Source: Daphnia carinata
Lineage: Eukaryota > Arthropoda > Branchiopoda > Diplostraca > Daphniidae
Assembly (NCBI RefSeq): GCF_022539665.2
Contig: NC_081335.1
Location: forward strand, 9,646,449-9,710,448
Reading direction: 5' to 3'
Length of the DNA: 64,000 bases
Below are positions 11,998-21,439 of the stretch, piece after piece; the stretch's first letter is position 1; every line of letters starts with the position of its first letter. Both the position numbers and the translations under genes were made by a program. The notes under the pieces were generated by a model. The model worked only from the letters and a program-made list of their open reading frames with translations, searched no databases and had not been told where the DNA came from.

Positions 11998-12469
11998 AAA
12001 AACATTTTCGTTTAACTACCATATTTTTGGCAGTATTTTTTCTTTTTCATTCTTTTTATTTTGTTTGTTTTTTGAATATAATTATCAAGGGGTTAACATA
12101 TACGTATGGAAATCATAAGGAGGGAAATACGGGGAAGAAATATTATTAATAGTACACGGAATAAATTGTAGTTGTGAAATTTTGTGAAAACTAAACATAA
12201 TCTAATCAGAGTCGTAGCTGGCGGCATTGGTATCGCAGTCTGGCGGGCAGAAAAGAAGTTAAGGTTTTCTTTTTTTTTCTGTTTGTTGTTATTTATTATT
12301 ATTTATTTTTGAAAAACAATACGAAAATAAGGAGAATTGCAAAATAAAATCGATAGAATTATCTCCCTTTTCGTGGGGAACATCCTTGGCCGGTTGACCG
12401 TAGTTTGTTCTGATCGTCGGTTGCAGCCACCAACGCCTTCTTTGCCTTCGTTATGAAGCCAGTGGGCGG

Positions 12470-12823
12470 TCATTCCATTGTCGGAAGGCCGTACGGCGTC
12501 CACTTCCAGTCGCCGGTGCCGTCCTTTAGACGACCCACGTAGCGCTCCAGCGCAAGGAACTTCCCCCAGGCTGTGTTACCGGCTGCATCGTGGGTTATGT
12601 GGTCTAGGCTACTGGGGTTAACGAAGTACCCGTCCAGTTCCTCGTCCGAGAGGCCCCGGCCTATCTGCTCCGACGGAGAGCGGTCATCGGGGAGACTTGC
12701 TGTCTCGTCGGTGTAGTTGGTGATGTCTAAATCGATTGTACTATTCCATGGGCTTCCTTGTGCCCAGACGTTTTCGATGATGCTCCAATCCTCGTCGGAG
12801 AGCGGTTACCACTTATCTGACAT
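12470..12823 (-). pseudogene. Unknown small acidic, tryptophan-rich ORF, broken
   Basis: Reading minus from an ATG at 12823, the frame hits TAA at codon 6. It then stays open for about 110 codons to TGA at 12470-12472. The peptide is acidic and rich in aspartate and tryptophan (DEDWSIIENVW, LSDEELDGYF, GDWKWTPYGLP). I do not recognise the family. It sits between the protease fragment (12881-13192) and the glycoprotein start (11997). That is the slot occupied by ORF-X in elements B and D, so it may be a positional counterpart. There is no clear sequence match. Confidence 0.4.
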
Positions 12824-12880
12824 CTTTTTGCTGATGATGCTGAAGGAGAAGTGGATGCTTGTTTCTCGTTTCCCAGTTGC

Positions 12881-13320
12881 TTAAATACTCCTTGTCGTCC
12901 CACTTGCAGCGGCGTATAGTTCATGCACTTGTTTGGGGTGGGGGGGGGTTCCACCTGGTTGTAAACGGATCGCAATGGTCTTCTTCAATATACTGTAGGT
13001 GATAAAAATATCTATATGTAATAGGCTCCTGGCTGCGCCAGTATCGAATAATGCTTGAAACGGAGTACTGTGAATCTTCCCAGGAAGTCGTGGGGCTGCT
13101 GATTTACTGAATGCTGTAATTTTTGCGACTGATGGTAATGTTTCGGGGCTTACTGACCTATTCTCTGTCGACCCTATTCTACGGCCGGCCATTATTCGTT
13201 TCCCTGATTCGTAGCGTCATTAATTTCATTGGACCTTACTAAATTTTTCTTATTCGGACAAAACTTCGCTATATGGCCCAACTGTTGGCAAACGTAGCAG
13301 GTAGGTTAATGCTCTTTTTT
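12881..13320 (-). pseudogene. Zinc knuckle plus aspartic protease remnant of an LTR element
   Basis: On the minus strand, about 13255-13310 encodes a CCHC knuckle (CYVCQQLGHIAKFC). About 13060-13100 encodes a retropepsin active site (FQALFDTGAARS), closely matching the protease start of element B (FQALFDTGASKS). The knuckle lies in the same frame as the nucleoprotein-like segment ending at 13405, separated from it only by stop codons (TAG at 13405 and TAA near 13309). That suggests one original Gag-like protein: N-like domain, then nucleocapsid knuckle. The reverse transcriptase and integrase that should follow are missing. Confidence 0.6.
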
Positions 13321-13404
13321 TTCAGTTGGCATCAAAGTGACAACAGTTGTACAAATAGTCTTGCTCAAATCCCCCGGAAGAGCCTTCGTAATCCCTTTAA
13401 CAGA

Positions 13405-14257
13405 CTAATGTTTCCATTCATTCATTGCAGATTCCTCTGTTAATTGATTTCCATGGTATATAACACCTATATACGATAACATAGCATAGTTTTTATGGAA
13501 CAGGTAATCAGGAATCTGTTGAGCAACTCCAATATATGGGCAATTAGTGATCTTCTTTGATACAGTGTTAAGGTAGTTCACTTCATCTTGAACCTTCGAT
13601 GGAATACCTACATTGCTTTCCTCTAAGACTCGAGATGCTGCATAGGCATAATTAGCGGTAGCCATCTTCATACGAGTGAAAACGAGTCTCATTTGATCGA
13701 ATATAGCTTTTGGAAGAGCACTCGATTTGGAGAGGATGGGAGTTTCTGCAACAGAAGCTAAATCAATAATTTCCTCTTATCTATTATAGACTCCTTTCTT
13801 GTCCCTTGCCAGAATAAACCCTGTGATATCAAACAACCAAGAAGGGCTAATTTTTCCGACTAATCCTACCCCATCAACGTAAACATTAATGACCTGCTGG
13901 GTGAGAGGAGGTGCATGCAATATAGCCACAACGGCCTGGGCTCTACGAAATAGCTGAGTTTTTACCTTATCTTCTCTGGTGAAAGAGTGGAATAAACCAG
14001 CAACCAATGCAGCTACTAACAGCCGTTCTCCCTTGTCTTTATCTGCATGCGTCAATCTTGATCTACATAGGAGATTGTTGCGTTTAACAAAAGTTGCATA
14101 ATCAGTGATCACTCCCCTTTCCTCAACTTCCTGTTTGATATAAGGAAACATAAAAAACAACAGACTAGCAGCTCTAACATCCCATGATATGCTACCCTCA
14201 AAACTCAAATTATCCTTTATAATTTCTACTTTTTGTACTTCTAGGACTGACTCAAAG
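13405..14257 (-). pseudogene. Nucleoprotein-like gag, copy 2 (5' truncated, frameshifted)
   Basis: It matches the middle of copy 1 (15859-16956) over FVKRNNLLCRSR, AALVAGLFHSFTREDKV and YVDGVGLVGKI. It then continues with a C-terminal part that copy 1 has lost (FTRMKMATANYAY, NYAMLSYIGV). A frameshift near 13780 splits it into 13777-14257 and 13405-13692 plus the short link between them. The N-terminal third is absent: homology starts directly after the stop codon of the upstream ORF at 14259. The helical, basic, valine/alanine-rich core looks like a nucleoprotein of a negative-strand RNA virus, possibly chuvirus-like. That family call comes from composition and motif appearance, not from a search. 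Confidence 0.5.
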
Positions 14258-14258
14258 C

Positions 14259-14834
14259 TTATTGAGTGGGGGTGGCTAGGTACGGGTGGAGTTCGAGTAG
14301 AACTATCAACGCAGCTCTTGTTTGTTCAGGGTCCAGCTGTCTTCGGTGATTGGCTTCCAGGTGATGCTGAAGCTCGAAGTTAATTTCTTCCTCCGGGATG
14401 TCTTCTATTGGTGTGTTCCAATATTGACTGTAAAACGAAGCCCCCGGAGCGTCACTTGGTAACAGTGAAGGGTCCTCCTCTTGTAAGAGGGTGATTGCGT
14501 GACGTAGCAATTCTCTTCGTTCTTCTTCAGTATCCGATGCGTCCTTCAGTAGGGGCCGGGGATGGAGTGGATTCTTGGGTCGGGCTCCTAGGCATTCACA
14601 CACGGCTACGTGCTCCTGTATTTCTTGCGTAGTGAAGTAGGCTGTCTCTGGGTGCGTATCTGTCCTGCAGCTTGCGACGAAATCCTTTAGTTGGTCGTCA
14701 ATGTATTGTTGGTCTGTAGCGGGCTGATTTTGTCCTGTTGCTCTTCTAAAGGAGGGGAAGTTTTGGCGGAAGGACTTTTCCCACCGATTTAAGAGCGGAA
14801 TCCTTTTCTCGAAGTTCGACACTCCTTTTGACAT
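14259..14834 (-). CDS. Unknown 191-aa ORF abutting nucleoprotein-like copy 2
   Basis: The intact frame begins MSKGVSNFEKRIPLL and ends at TAA (14259-14261), adjacent to the first codon of homology to the nucleoprotein-like gene. It is acidic in the middle (DTEEERREL, IEDIPEEEINFEL) and ends with a helix and a proline-containing tail (ALIVLLELHPYLATP). That ending is faintly like the ORF-X signature of a helix followed by IL-LDP and PP. I cannot assign a function. Upstream (higher coordinates) is a minisatellite. It could be an element accessory ORF or the N-terminal part of a fused Gag. Confidence 0.4.
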   Translation of the reverse strand: MSKGVSNFEKRIPLLNRWEKSFRQNFPSFRRATGQNQPATDQQYIDDQLKDFVASCRTDTHPETAYFTTQEIQEHVAVCECLGARPKNPLHPRPLLKDASDTEEERRELLRHAITLLQEEDPSLLPSDAPGASFYSQYWNTPIEDIPEEEINFELQHHLEANHRRQLDPEQTRAALIVLLELHPYLATPTQ

Positions 14835-14904
14835 ATCTTCGGATGTTGTAGAGGAGGGGTTCCGGCAGTTGAGGGTCCTCCTGAGGTCGGCGGTTTTCCT
14901 TACA

Positions 14905-15125
14905 GGGTCGGCATGGGTCAGCGTGAATCGGCGTGAATCTTTTTCCGTTCGCTAACTCTGTGGGAGGCTTCGGAAGTCGGCGTGAGTCTTCGGGAGTCGT
15001 CGTGAGTCCTCGTGAGTCGGTGTGAGTCTTGGGAGTCACAGTGAGTCTTCGGGAGTCGTCGTGAGTTTCGGGAGTGGCGACAGTTTTCGGAAGTCGGCGT
15101 GATTCTTCGGGCGTCAGCCTGAGGT
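14905..15125. repeat. Degenerate minisatellite
   Basis: Imperfect tandem copies of a GC-rich unit of roughly 12-20 bp, with a core like CTTCGGGAGTCGTCGTGAG, run across this stretch. Both strands stay partly open because the unit lacks frequent stops. Confidence 0.7.
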
Positions 15126-15659
15126 CTTCGTGATGTGTTGCGGGTGTACGGTTGATGGGGACCTAGGTAGGGGTAGGGTTTTTTCAAAAAGAAACGACCC
15201 GCGCGTTCAGTCACGTTTAGCGTTTGACCCCACCGCACGTTTCGTCTTTATGTAAAAGAGGACACGACGTTGTCATGTTTTCTCCAATACGGAAAAATAA
15301 ACTAAGTGCGGCGCTGCTACTCACAATGTCGTGTATAAGTAAGCGTAAAACAATACGTGTATGATAGAATAAACGTGTATTAAAATACCACAAGTAATCA
15401 ATCGAATTAACAGGGAAGAGGCAAAGGCCTACAATTACGCAACAGTTACTTGGCATACACTACTAAGGGACAACTAAGACAAGTAGTGAATATTTACTAA
15501 GAAAGGGACTTACGCTTCAGCTTGTGAGAATGAGGTAGCGGCTCGGAAGGATGCTGAGGTACACACGAGATAGCTCTCTCAAGGGACGACTAACTACTGC
15601 GATTTGCGGATGGCTTTTTATATGTTAGCCATCGAATGTGAGAACCATACGGGACAGTG

Positions 15660-15815
15660 TTAAAAGATAGGCGGAAATATCGGGCGGTATCGGGCGATTT
15701 TGGGCGCAATGGAGAGGTATAGCGGGGCAAATTGGGGCGGTATCGAACGAATTTGGACGATACCTAAAAATCGGTCGGGCGGTTTTAGGCCATTTCGGGC
15801 AGTCTCAGACCAACC
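15660..15815. repeat. GGGCG-rich degenerate repeat
   Basis: Several variants of ATCGGGCGGTATCGGGCGAT occur in short succession, giving a locally G-rich plus strand. It lies upstream of an LTR end at 15866-15893 and may be LTR-internal repeat sequence. Confidence 0.5.
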
Positions 15816-15858
15816 GAAATAAATCTATTTTTAGTCGACGTGCCGGGACATATCTTCA

Positions 15859-16956
15859 TTATTTGCCATTCTTCCCACAGGAAGAATGCTTTACATAATG
15901 GTGGCAGCGGCGAGATATCTGGGCTTTAACCTTGTCTTCCCTAGTGAACGAGTGGAACAAACCTGCCACCAGCGCGGCCACTAAGAGGGATAGAATTGGG
16001 GTTTCTGAGACAGATGCTAAATCCGTCACTTCTACCTCTCTATTGTAGTTCCCCTGCGTATCCCGAGCTAGGATGAAGCCGGTGATATCAAACAACCATG
16101 ATGGATTGATCTTTCCCACCAATCCGACTCCATCAACGTACACACCCACAGCCTGTTGAGTTAGAGGAGGAGCATGTAAAACGGCCACCACAGCTTGAGC
16201 ACGGCGAAATATCTGGGCTTTAACCTTGTCTTTCCTAGTGAACGAGTGGAACAAACCTGCCACCAGCGCGGCCACTAAGAGTTTTTCACCCTTATTCTTA
16301 TCTGCGAGAGTGATTCGAGATCTACACAATAGGTTGTTCCGTTTCACGAAAACAGCATGAGTCGTGATCACCCCTCGCTTTAATATCTCATCTTGGATGT
16401 AAGGGAACAGGAGGTATAGTAAGCTAGATGCCCTGATATCCCATGAAATGCTGGTCTCGAAACTTAGATTGTGTAGTTCTTGGAGAGAACCTTCCACAAT
16501 TTCAATCTTCTGAGTTTCCAGAGCAGAATCAAAGTCGAGAATCTCGTCAGGAGCATCGATTGAGTCAGTGATGAGAGGTGTTATGACTTGGACCTGATCA
16601 TCCAGTGCCAATAGTGTGCGAGAAATAAAAGAGTGGTGTGTTCTGGGAGCATATATAACAGCAAAATTTAGCCCTTTCGTGTATAAGCGACTATCATCAT
16701 CCCCCATGAACAATTCCTTGTACGAAATGGTCTCTTTCCCTCTTTTTAGATGACCATCCCTCAGCACTGCAACACCAGATGGAGCCCTCTCCAGGATTAC
16801 GACTATAGACCGCGAGGCTGTGGAGAACTTCTTGTCCCGGATCTCTTTTGCCAGTTGCTTATCCATGAGTATAGCTGACTCTGATATGTCCCAGGTGGGG
16901 TCGGTTATGTACTGTTGCCATACTTGCCCTAGAGTGTCCATGATGATAGTAACCAA
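15859..16956 (-). CDS. Nucleoprotein-like gag, copy 1 (C-terminus lost)
   Basis: The 365-codon frame starts MVTIIMDTLGQVW. It contains THHSFISRTLLALDD, FVKRNNLLCRSR, FRRAQAVVAVLHAPPLTQQ and YVDGVGLVGKI. Homology with copy 2 ends near residue 325. The remainder is a duplicated fragment of its own middle (LLVAALVAGLFHSFTRED) and then readthrough into LTR/PBS sequence. The ORF lies about 150 bp downstream of a minus-strand primer binding site (17109-17129), which is the gag position of an LTR element. Together with the zinc knuckle behind copy 2, this suggests the N-like protein served as Gag. Resemblance to nucleoproteins of negative-strand RNA viruses is my judgement from the sequence. The alternative is an unusually divergent gag. 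Confidence 0.55.
   Translation of the reverse strand: MVTIIMDTLGQVWQQYITDPTWDISESAILMDKQLAKEIRDKKFSTASRSIVVILERAPSGVAVLRDGHLKRGKETISYKELFMGDDDSRLYTKGLNFAVIYAPRTHHSFISRTLLALDDQVQVITPLITDSIDAPDEILDFDSALETQKIEIVEGSLQELHNLSFETSISWDIRASSLLYLLFPYIQDEILKRGVITTHAVFVKRNNLLCRSRITLADKNKGEKLLVAALVAGLFHSFTRKDKVKAQIFRRAQAVVAVLHAPPLTQQAVGVYVDGVGLVGKINPSWLFDITGFILARDTQGNYNREVEVTDLASVSETPILSLLVAALVAGLFHSFTREDKVKAQISRRCHHYVKHSSCGKNGK
15866..15909 (+). mobile_element. LTR 3' end plus primer binding site fragment (B/D family)
   Basis: The string ends in GAATGCTTTACA followed by TAATGGTGGCAGCGG. It matches the 3' LTR end and primer binding site of element B (33331-33355) and, in reverse, element D (63119-63140). 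The inverted arms CATTCTTCC/GGAAGAATG next to the end are the family hairpin. After the PBS the sequence switches directly into an antisense piece of the nucleoprotein-like gene. The LTR 5' boundary is not recognisable. Confidence 0.7.
15909..16282. repeat. 79-bp direct duplication inside nucleoprotein-like copy 1
   Basis: 15909-15987 repeats 16204-16282 with about two mismatches. The duplicate is joined on its left to the LTR-PBS fragment and on its right to the PILS segment of the ORF. It looks like a recombination or template-switch product, with short homology CGGCGA at the left join. Confidence 0.85.
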
Positions 16957-17108
16957 ATGACAGTGGATAACACTTGTAATCTAGAAATTTTTAGGATTGA
17001 TACCTGCATATTTTTAGTATATTGCCCATAGGGGGGGGGGGGCTATAGCGAAAAAGAGGACAACCGACAAACGGTTACTTTTTGTTTTTTGGTGTGTGTG
17101 TGAGGTCA

Positions 17109-17129
17109 CGGTTCGACTCGCTGCCACCA
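17109..17129 (-). promoter_or_regulatory. Primer binding site of the nucleoprotein-bearing LTR element
   Basis: Read on the minus strand it begins TGGTGGCAGCG and continues as the complement of a tRNA T arm (AGTCGAACCG), about 21 nt in all. The first 11 nt equal the PBS of elements B and D. The adjacent LTR would end at TG/CA at 17132 and extend rightwards; it is interrupted at 17620 by element D. Confidence 0.6.
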
Positions 17130-17131
17130 GA

Positions 17132-17620
17132 TGCAATAATATAGAACCAGTCACTTCTGACGCAACTGGGGGATTATAACACACGCACAATACTGGCAAC
17201 GGCCAAGTTAGTTTCTTAATTTAGTATTCTGGTCAGCATTTGGTGCGTGGTACATATTTAGATGAGTTAGGATCCGTCAGCCAGTCACGTCGGCTGCCGG
17301 CATATGAAAAGAACAACGGTAGAAAGTTAAGAAGGGTGGAGATAAATTATTACTTACTTAAAAGCCATGATTTCCGGGGTCGGGAATATAGCGGCGCGGC
17401 ATCGAAAGAACAGAGGCGGCGTCGGGAAGAACGGAGGACGGCGTCGGGAAGAACGGAGGGTGGCGTCAGGAAGATTTGGAGCAGCGTCTCGGCTAGGTAC
17501 TCGTAGCGGTGGAGAAAGGAACACGGGTGAAGTGTGTTGGGTCACAGTGTATTCTTCCTCACAGTCAGGTTTACACGACACTTAACACAAGATACCTAAT
17601 ACACTCTAACACAAGGCAAG
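17132..17620 (-). mobile_element. Partial 5' LTR of the nucleoprotein-bearing element, split by element D
   Basis: The segment lies directly behind the PBS and is bounded on the right by the CAAG duplication of element D, so the rest of the LTR should resume at 63868. It contains a short tandem repeat at about 17394-17480. The LTR call is inferred from the PBS and position. No second LTR copy was found in the window to confirm it. Confidence 0.4.
17394..17480. repeat. About 20-24-bp tandem repeat
   Basis: Three to four variants of GGCGTCGGGAAGAACGGAGG occur in tandem. Confidence 0.7.
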
Positions 17621-18350
17621 TGTAAAGCATCTTCCCGTGTGGGAAGATGGACTTTACGGAATTAAGACAATAAAAAGATATTGAACTCAAAGGGCGTTTT
17701 ACCCACAATGAAGTATGTGTTTATTGTAAGCTAAGACAAAAGAATTAAAAAGATAAGAGAACAAAAGATAAGAAGAAACATTCGGGAAAACAAGTTAAAA
17801 GAGGGAACAATTAAACAGGGTCTTACCGTGAACTCACGAGTGAAAGGATGGAAGATAAACGAAACAAGGCGAACTTGGAATTCACCTTCCACACGAGCGG
17901 TACACAACAAGAGTTCAGATACGCAAGAATTGACAATCAACGTCCGGAATAGCTCGGAACGAGATCGAGTTTTTACTCAAAGGTTTAGTTAAGGAAACAT
18001 TAAGTAAGGCACAATACTACTCGATAAAGCGAGGAAGATTGACTTAAGGCAACTACTTGGCACGGCTGCAACTACTTGTCTGATTTCCGTCAACTGCTAG
18101 GTTCATCACGAAACTTTGCATATTGCAAAAGTGGCGTGATTGGGCGGAGCTTGTGCACTCACGCGGCAGCCAATTAAAAGATGCCGTTCGACGTGGCGTG
18201 ATGTTCAGGCCGTATCGTCTGCGTGAGTCAGCTGCAGGTGTTCATTTGGGTCAGCTGCACTGCGTATATGGTGTAGCAATTGCCATGTCCAGACTTACTA
18301 CTGAAGCAAAAGCGAGAAAAAGTTAAAGTAATATATTCGGCTTCGTTACA
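17621..18350 (-). repeat. Element D 3' LTR
   Basis: 730 bp, TG...CA ends, flanked on the left by CAAG. It matches 63133-63867 with roughly 25-30 differences by eye, including a 6-bp gap. The left end holds an inverted repeat (CATCTTCCC gtgt GGGAAGATG). Confidence 0.92.
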
Positions 18351-20080
18351 TCACTCCCGGCGGCGTGAGATTACGTCCCGTAATCGGAGTTGATGCATCG
18401 GAATCGATTCGGGAGTTGGAGGTCTTGGATCATCGGAAGGGCGGCAGCATACAGCCCAGATGAAGGTAAAAAGACCGCAGGCGTAACATATGCGTAAGAA
18501 GAGAAGCACTAAGAGACATAATATGCCGATGAAGAAATAATTCGTGATGGTGTCCCACCAAGATGTAGAAGTTCCAACGCTAGACGAGGTCACTAGGACA
18601 TTTGATGCACTGTATTTGTGACGCAACGTAAATTCGGGTGGAGGATGCTCGTTTATCGCGGCGATTATATCGGCCATAATGTTCATATGGTTTAGCATAT
18701 TGTCAGTATAAGCCGGGTTACTTCGATGTTCATAGTCGAAGAACTCGACATTTTCATACCGAAAAGAATGCGCAAGAGTCTGTTCCGGTAACACAATATT
18801 GGCTTCGATTTGCTTCCAGGTGTCGTTACGGTACGCATAAGGTTTGTCATTAAAATTAACAAAACCATTGGTCCAGTAACAAGGGGAATATTTTACAAGT
18901 TCCCATCCGTCAAGATTAATAGTGTAGTTTTGAAATTTCGGTTGCGGTCTGCAAGATGTCAGTATAGTCTCAAATGTAACATTTAAAGCCTTACATTGAA
19001 TCAATACAGCCGTTTTACCAAAGGCTTGTAATTTTGCGCACTGTGGTAAATTTAACTGCGAAGCGGCTAACTATCCGTTATATTGGGCAGTTGTAACAGC
19101 CCTTTCATGTTTGGCTTTGCGAGCTTCACATTGTACTAGTCTGATTTGTCTTGCCAATTCATTTTCATGATCAGTAAGTTGGTCACGAATATATTGTAGA
19201 TTCGCAGGCACGTTTAAATTTTCGTCACTAGATGGCTCCGGGGTCTCCAAAGTCACTGTTAAATTTTCCATGATGGCCGCCGTCGAAACGGTGAGTTTTG
19301 ATTGGCCGATGATCTCAAACGACGAAGTTCTATTGGTGCATTCGTTTTGCAGGGAGGCACAGCGTTTTATAGGAGTTAAATGGAAATCGAGTTGTTTGGC
19401 ATCGTCTTGTAATCTGAAAGTGGTTTCGTCTGCCGCTAGTCGAACCAATGTGCCTATTCCATCTTCCAGCAATCGAGTATTCATTTTAGTTTTTGGAGTG
19501 TAATTTTTGTCCCAAATCAGTGTTAAATGATTATGAGATAAATTTCCAGTAGTAGCGGAAGCTGTTCCGATAGGTGTCGAAAAGTCTCCGTCTTCATGCT
19601 GTTGAAAAAGTTGGATTTTCTCGAGAACACAATTTATAATTTCGGAATCGATTGTTTGTAACCAATATCCAAAATCTCGGGTTCGCGATCAAATACATTT
19701 TTATCGTCCGAAATAGTCATACGATAATCATCACATCGTTTATGGTTTATCATGTCGTTGCACACGGCGGGTGAAGTATCAATTGGAATTTTATCCGGCA
19801 CTATCACTAATTGACCGAAAAAGTTCATTGTGATGTGGCGTATATTCTTCCATCTGGCGCAAATATATCCGGGAAATTTAGCTGCGGCACGTCCTTCACT
19901 ATAAATTGCATATTTCACTGTAACGGCCTTGTTATCAGGCGTAATTAGTTGACAATTAGCATCGGAGAATTGTAGAATTCCCATCTTCGATGGTTCTGAA
20001 CAGTCGCACACAGTTGTTTCAAATGCCTGCGGGTGTAACCCGTAAAGGCATAATAACAGCATAAATGGAATCAGCGACAT
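18351..20080 (-). pseudogene. Element D glycoprotein (env), RNA-virus-like, broken
   Basis: A signal peptide at residues 1-20 (MLLLCLYGLH) is followed by a cysteine-rich ectodomain (VCDCSEPSKMG, FPGYICARW). A mid-region helix ends in an NELARQIRLVQCE-like segment. A conserved membrane-proximal part (LDGWELVKYSPCYW, VNFNDKPY) leads to one C-terminal transmembrane helix (FFIGILCLLVLLFLRIC) and a short tail. The last codons overlap the polypurine region beside the LTR. There is a frameshift near 19670 and an in-frame TAG at 19071-19073. The architecture resembles glycoproteins of negative-strand RNA viruses that some arthropod retroelements have captured (chuvirus-derived envelopes are known). 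This family call is tentative and needs a profile search. Confidence 0.65.
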
Positions 20081-20158
20081 TTTCTATAGATGGAAACATA
20101 TGATGAACGTCATGATCAAGTCAGCAGCGGATAATATAGATAAAAGCATAACATGACA

Positions 20159-20422
20159 TCATGTGGGTTTCTTAAAACTAGTTAGGGAAAATATAAAAGA
20201 AGGTAAAATAATAAGCAAAAGCGGAAGAGTATATATGACGGCAATTAGAAAGGTCAACGATCTTCCGTCGGCTTTCGACAGTTGCCGATGGTCGCGAGCG
20301 AGTAAAAATACGCATATAGGGTATGAAAAACACGCTTTACCTGGAATAAGAGTGAATATTTTTATGCGACTGGTGTCATTGGAAAGAAGAAAGAATAATC
20401 TCAATGATGCAAGAAGAATCAA
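20159..20422 (-). CDS. Short hydrophobic ORF upstream of glycoprotein
   Basis: Up to 87 codons, with a hydrophobic N-terminal stretch (MILLASLRLFFLL), a basic middle (LLARDHRQLSKADGRS) and a strongly hydrophobic C-terminal helix (FLIAVIYTLPLLLIILPSF). Related frames lie at 11028-11285 and 43624-43812, always near the glycoprotein. The start codon is not certain. It could be a small membrane protein, or only a conserved leader or splice region that happens to be open. Confidence 0.35.
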   Translation of the reverse strand: MILLASLRLFFLLSNDTSRIKIFTLIPGKACFSYPICVFLLARDHRQLSKADGRSLTFLIAVIYTLPLLLIILPSFIFSLTSFKKPT

Positions 20423-20636
20423 GGAAAGAACGTATCATTTAGGCAGGAGAATAAGAAGATGCATTGTATGATTTCAACGACGGGAAAAACCACAGGGTAA
20501 ATTTCCAATTGAGTTACAACAAAGGGCGGATACAGATAGGGTGAAAGGCAAGTGAAACACGAGCAAGGGAAAAAGGGCACGCTCGGTAGGCTTGAAGGGT
20601 GCATTTTTCCTAAGCTCAACGCAAGACGGAACACAG

Positions 20637-20707
20637 GTGCTAATAGCTCAATGACAGAGCGCTCAGCTGTGATGCTGGAGGTCTGAGATCCGAATCCTCA
20701 GTAGGAC
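20637..20707 (+). tRNA. tRNA-like sequence antisense to element D
   Basis: A 71-nt cloverleaf-like unit: acceptor stem 5 of 7 pairs, D stem GCTC/GAGC, anticodon loop CTGTGAT (GTG, His), T arm TGAGA/CCTCA around TCCGAAT with one mismatch. Box B-like TCCGAATCC is present. A homologue lies at 11553-11623 in a related element; the equivalent place in element B lacks it. It is probably a tRNA-derived relic, not a working tRNA gene. Confidence 0.4.
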
Positions 20708-21439
20708 TAGACAACCCATCCATCAATAAGGGTGCTAAACTACGCAAAAGGTTACAATTCATTATTTATTATTAAAAAGAAACGACGCGAAATCTAGGTT
20801 TTATTTTCTAAGTCCAACACATGAGAAAGAGTAGGGGAAAGAAGAAAAAAATGGCGCTAAAGGGGAACGAACATATGGGGAAGAAAGAAAAAGCGGCTTG
20901 TGCGAGACAAGGGACATTTGTCGCAGACACAAGAGGTTGGGGTAAAATAGGCGTAAATTTCGTAGTGAAATATACGTAGGCGTATGGGGTATATAGACTA
21001 TTGTTTTTTTTGTATATATATATTCGAAGGACCCAAGAGAGGGAGAAAAAGGGAGAAAAAGAATCCGACCAAGGAGGGGAGTATTTCAAGGGAACCGCGG
21101 CAAGAGATAATTTTGACGAAAAGGATAAAAGGGAATAAGAAACTTAGACTGAAACGTAGCAATTTGTATACTGTCGAACAGAGAATAGCGTAAGCGCGGG
21201 AGGAAAAAAGAAGAAAAAAAACTGTTTCCTAATTTCCTATATTCCGACGGCTACTACGCGCAGATCTCTTTGTTTTCTCTTTTTATGTGTAGGGCTCATG
21301 GGATGTTTTATAAAAGTGTATACAGGAGGAGGTTAACTATTGCTTGCACCTGGTTAATTTTACTGAACTAAAAAGCAGGGGATGGCTACATGATAGGCAC
21401 ATGAGGCAGTAGGGATAACACAATCAGTAAAATAAAATT
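20708..21439. other. Element D noncoding spacer between ORF-X copy 2 and the hydrophobic ORF
   Basis: Purine-rich on the plus strand (pyrimidine-rich in the element's sense), with repeated GGGAGAAAAAG runs. No convincing ORF. Parts near 20575-20640 and 21200-21260 resemble the pyrimidine-rich spacer of element B (42.5-43.6 kb). Confidence 0.4.

Noticed and set aside
12303..12503. Short minus ORF beginning MDAVRPSDNGMTAHW
   Set aside because: It overlaps the end of the longer tryptophan-rich frame (12470-12823) in another frame and lacks any matching copy.
14905..15125. CRISPR array
   Set aside because: The repeats are short, imperfect and without unique spacers of constant length; the window is eukaryotic.
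17030..17042. G-run as a polypurine tract for a plus-strand element
   Set aside because: No TG-starting LTR match follows it, and the adjacent PBS is in minus orientation.
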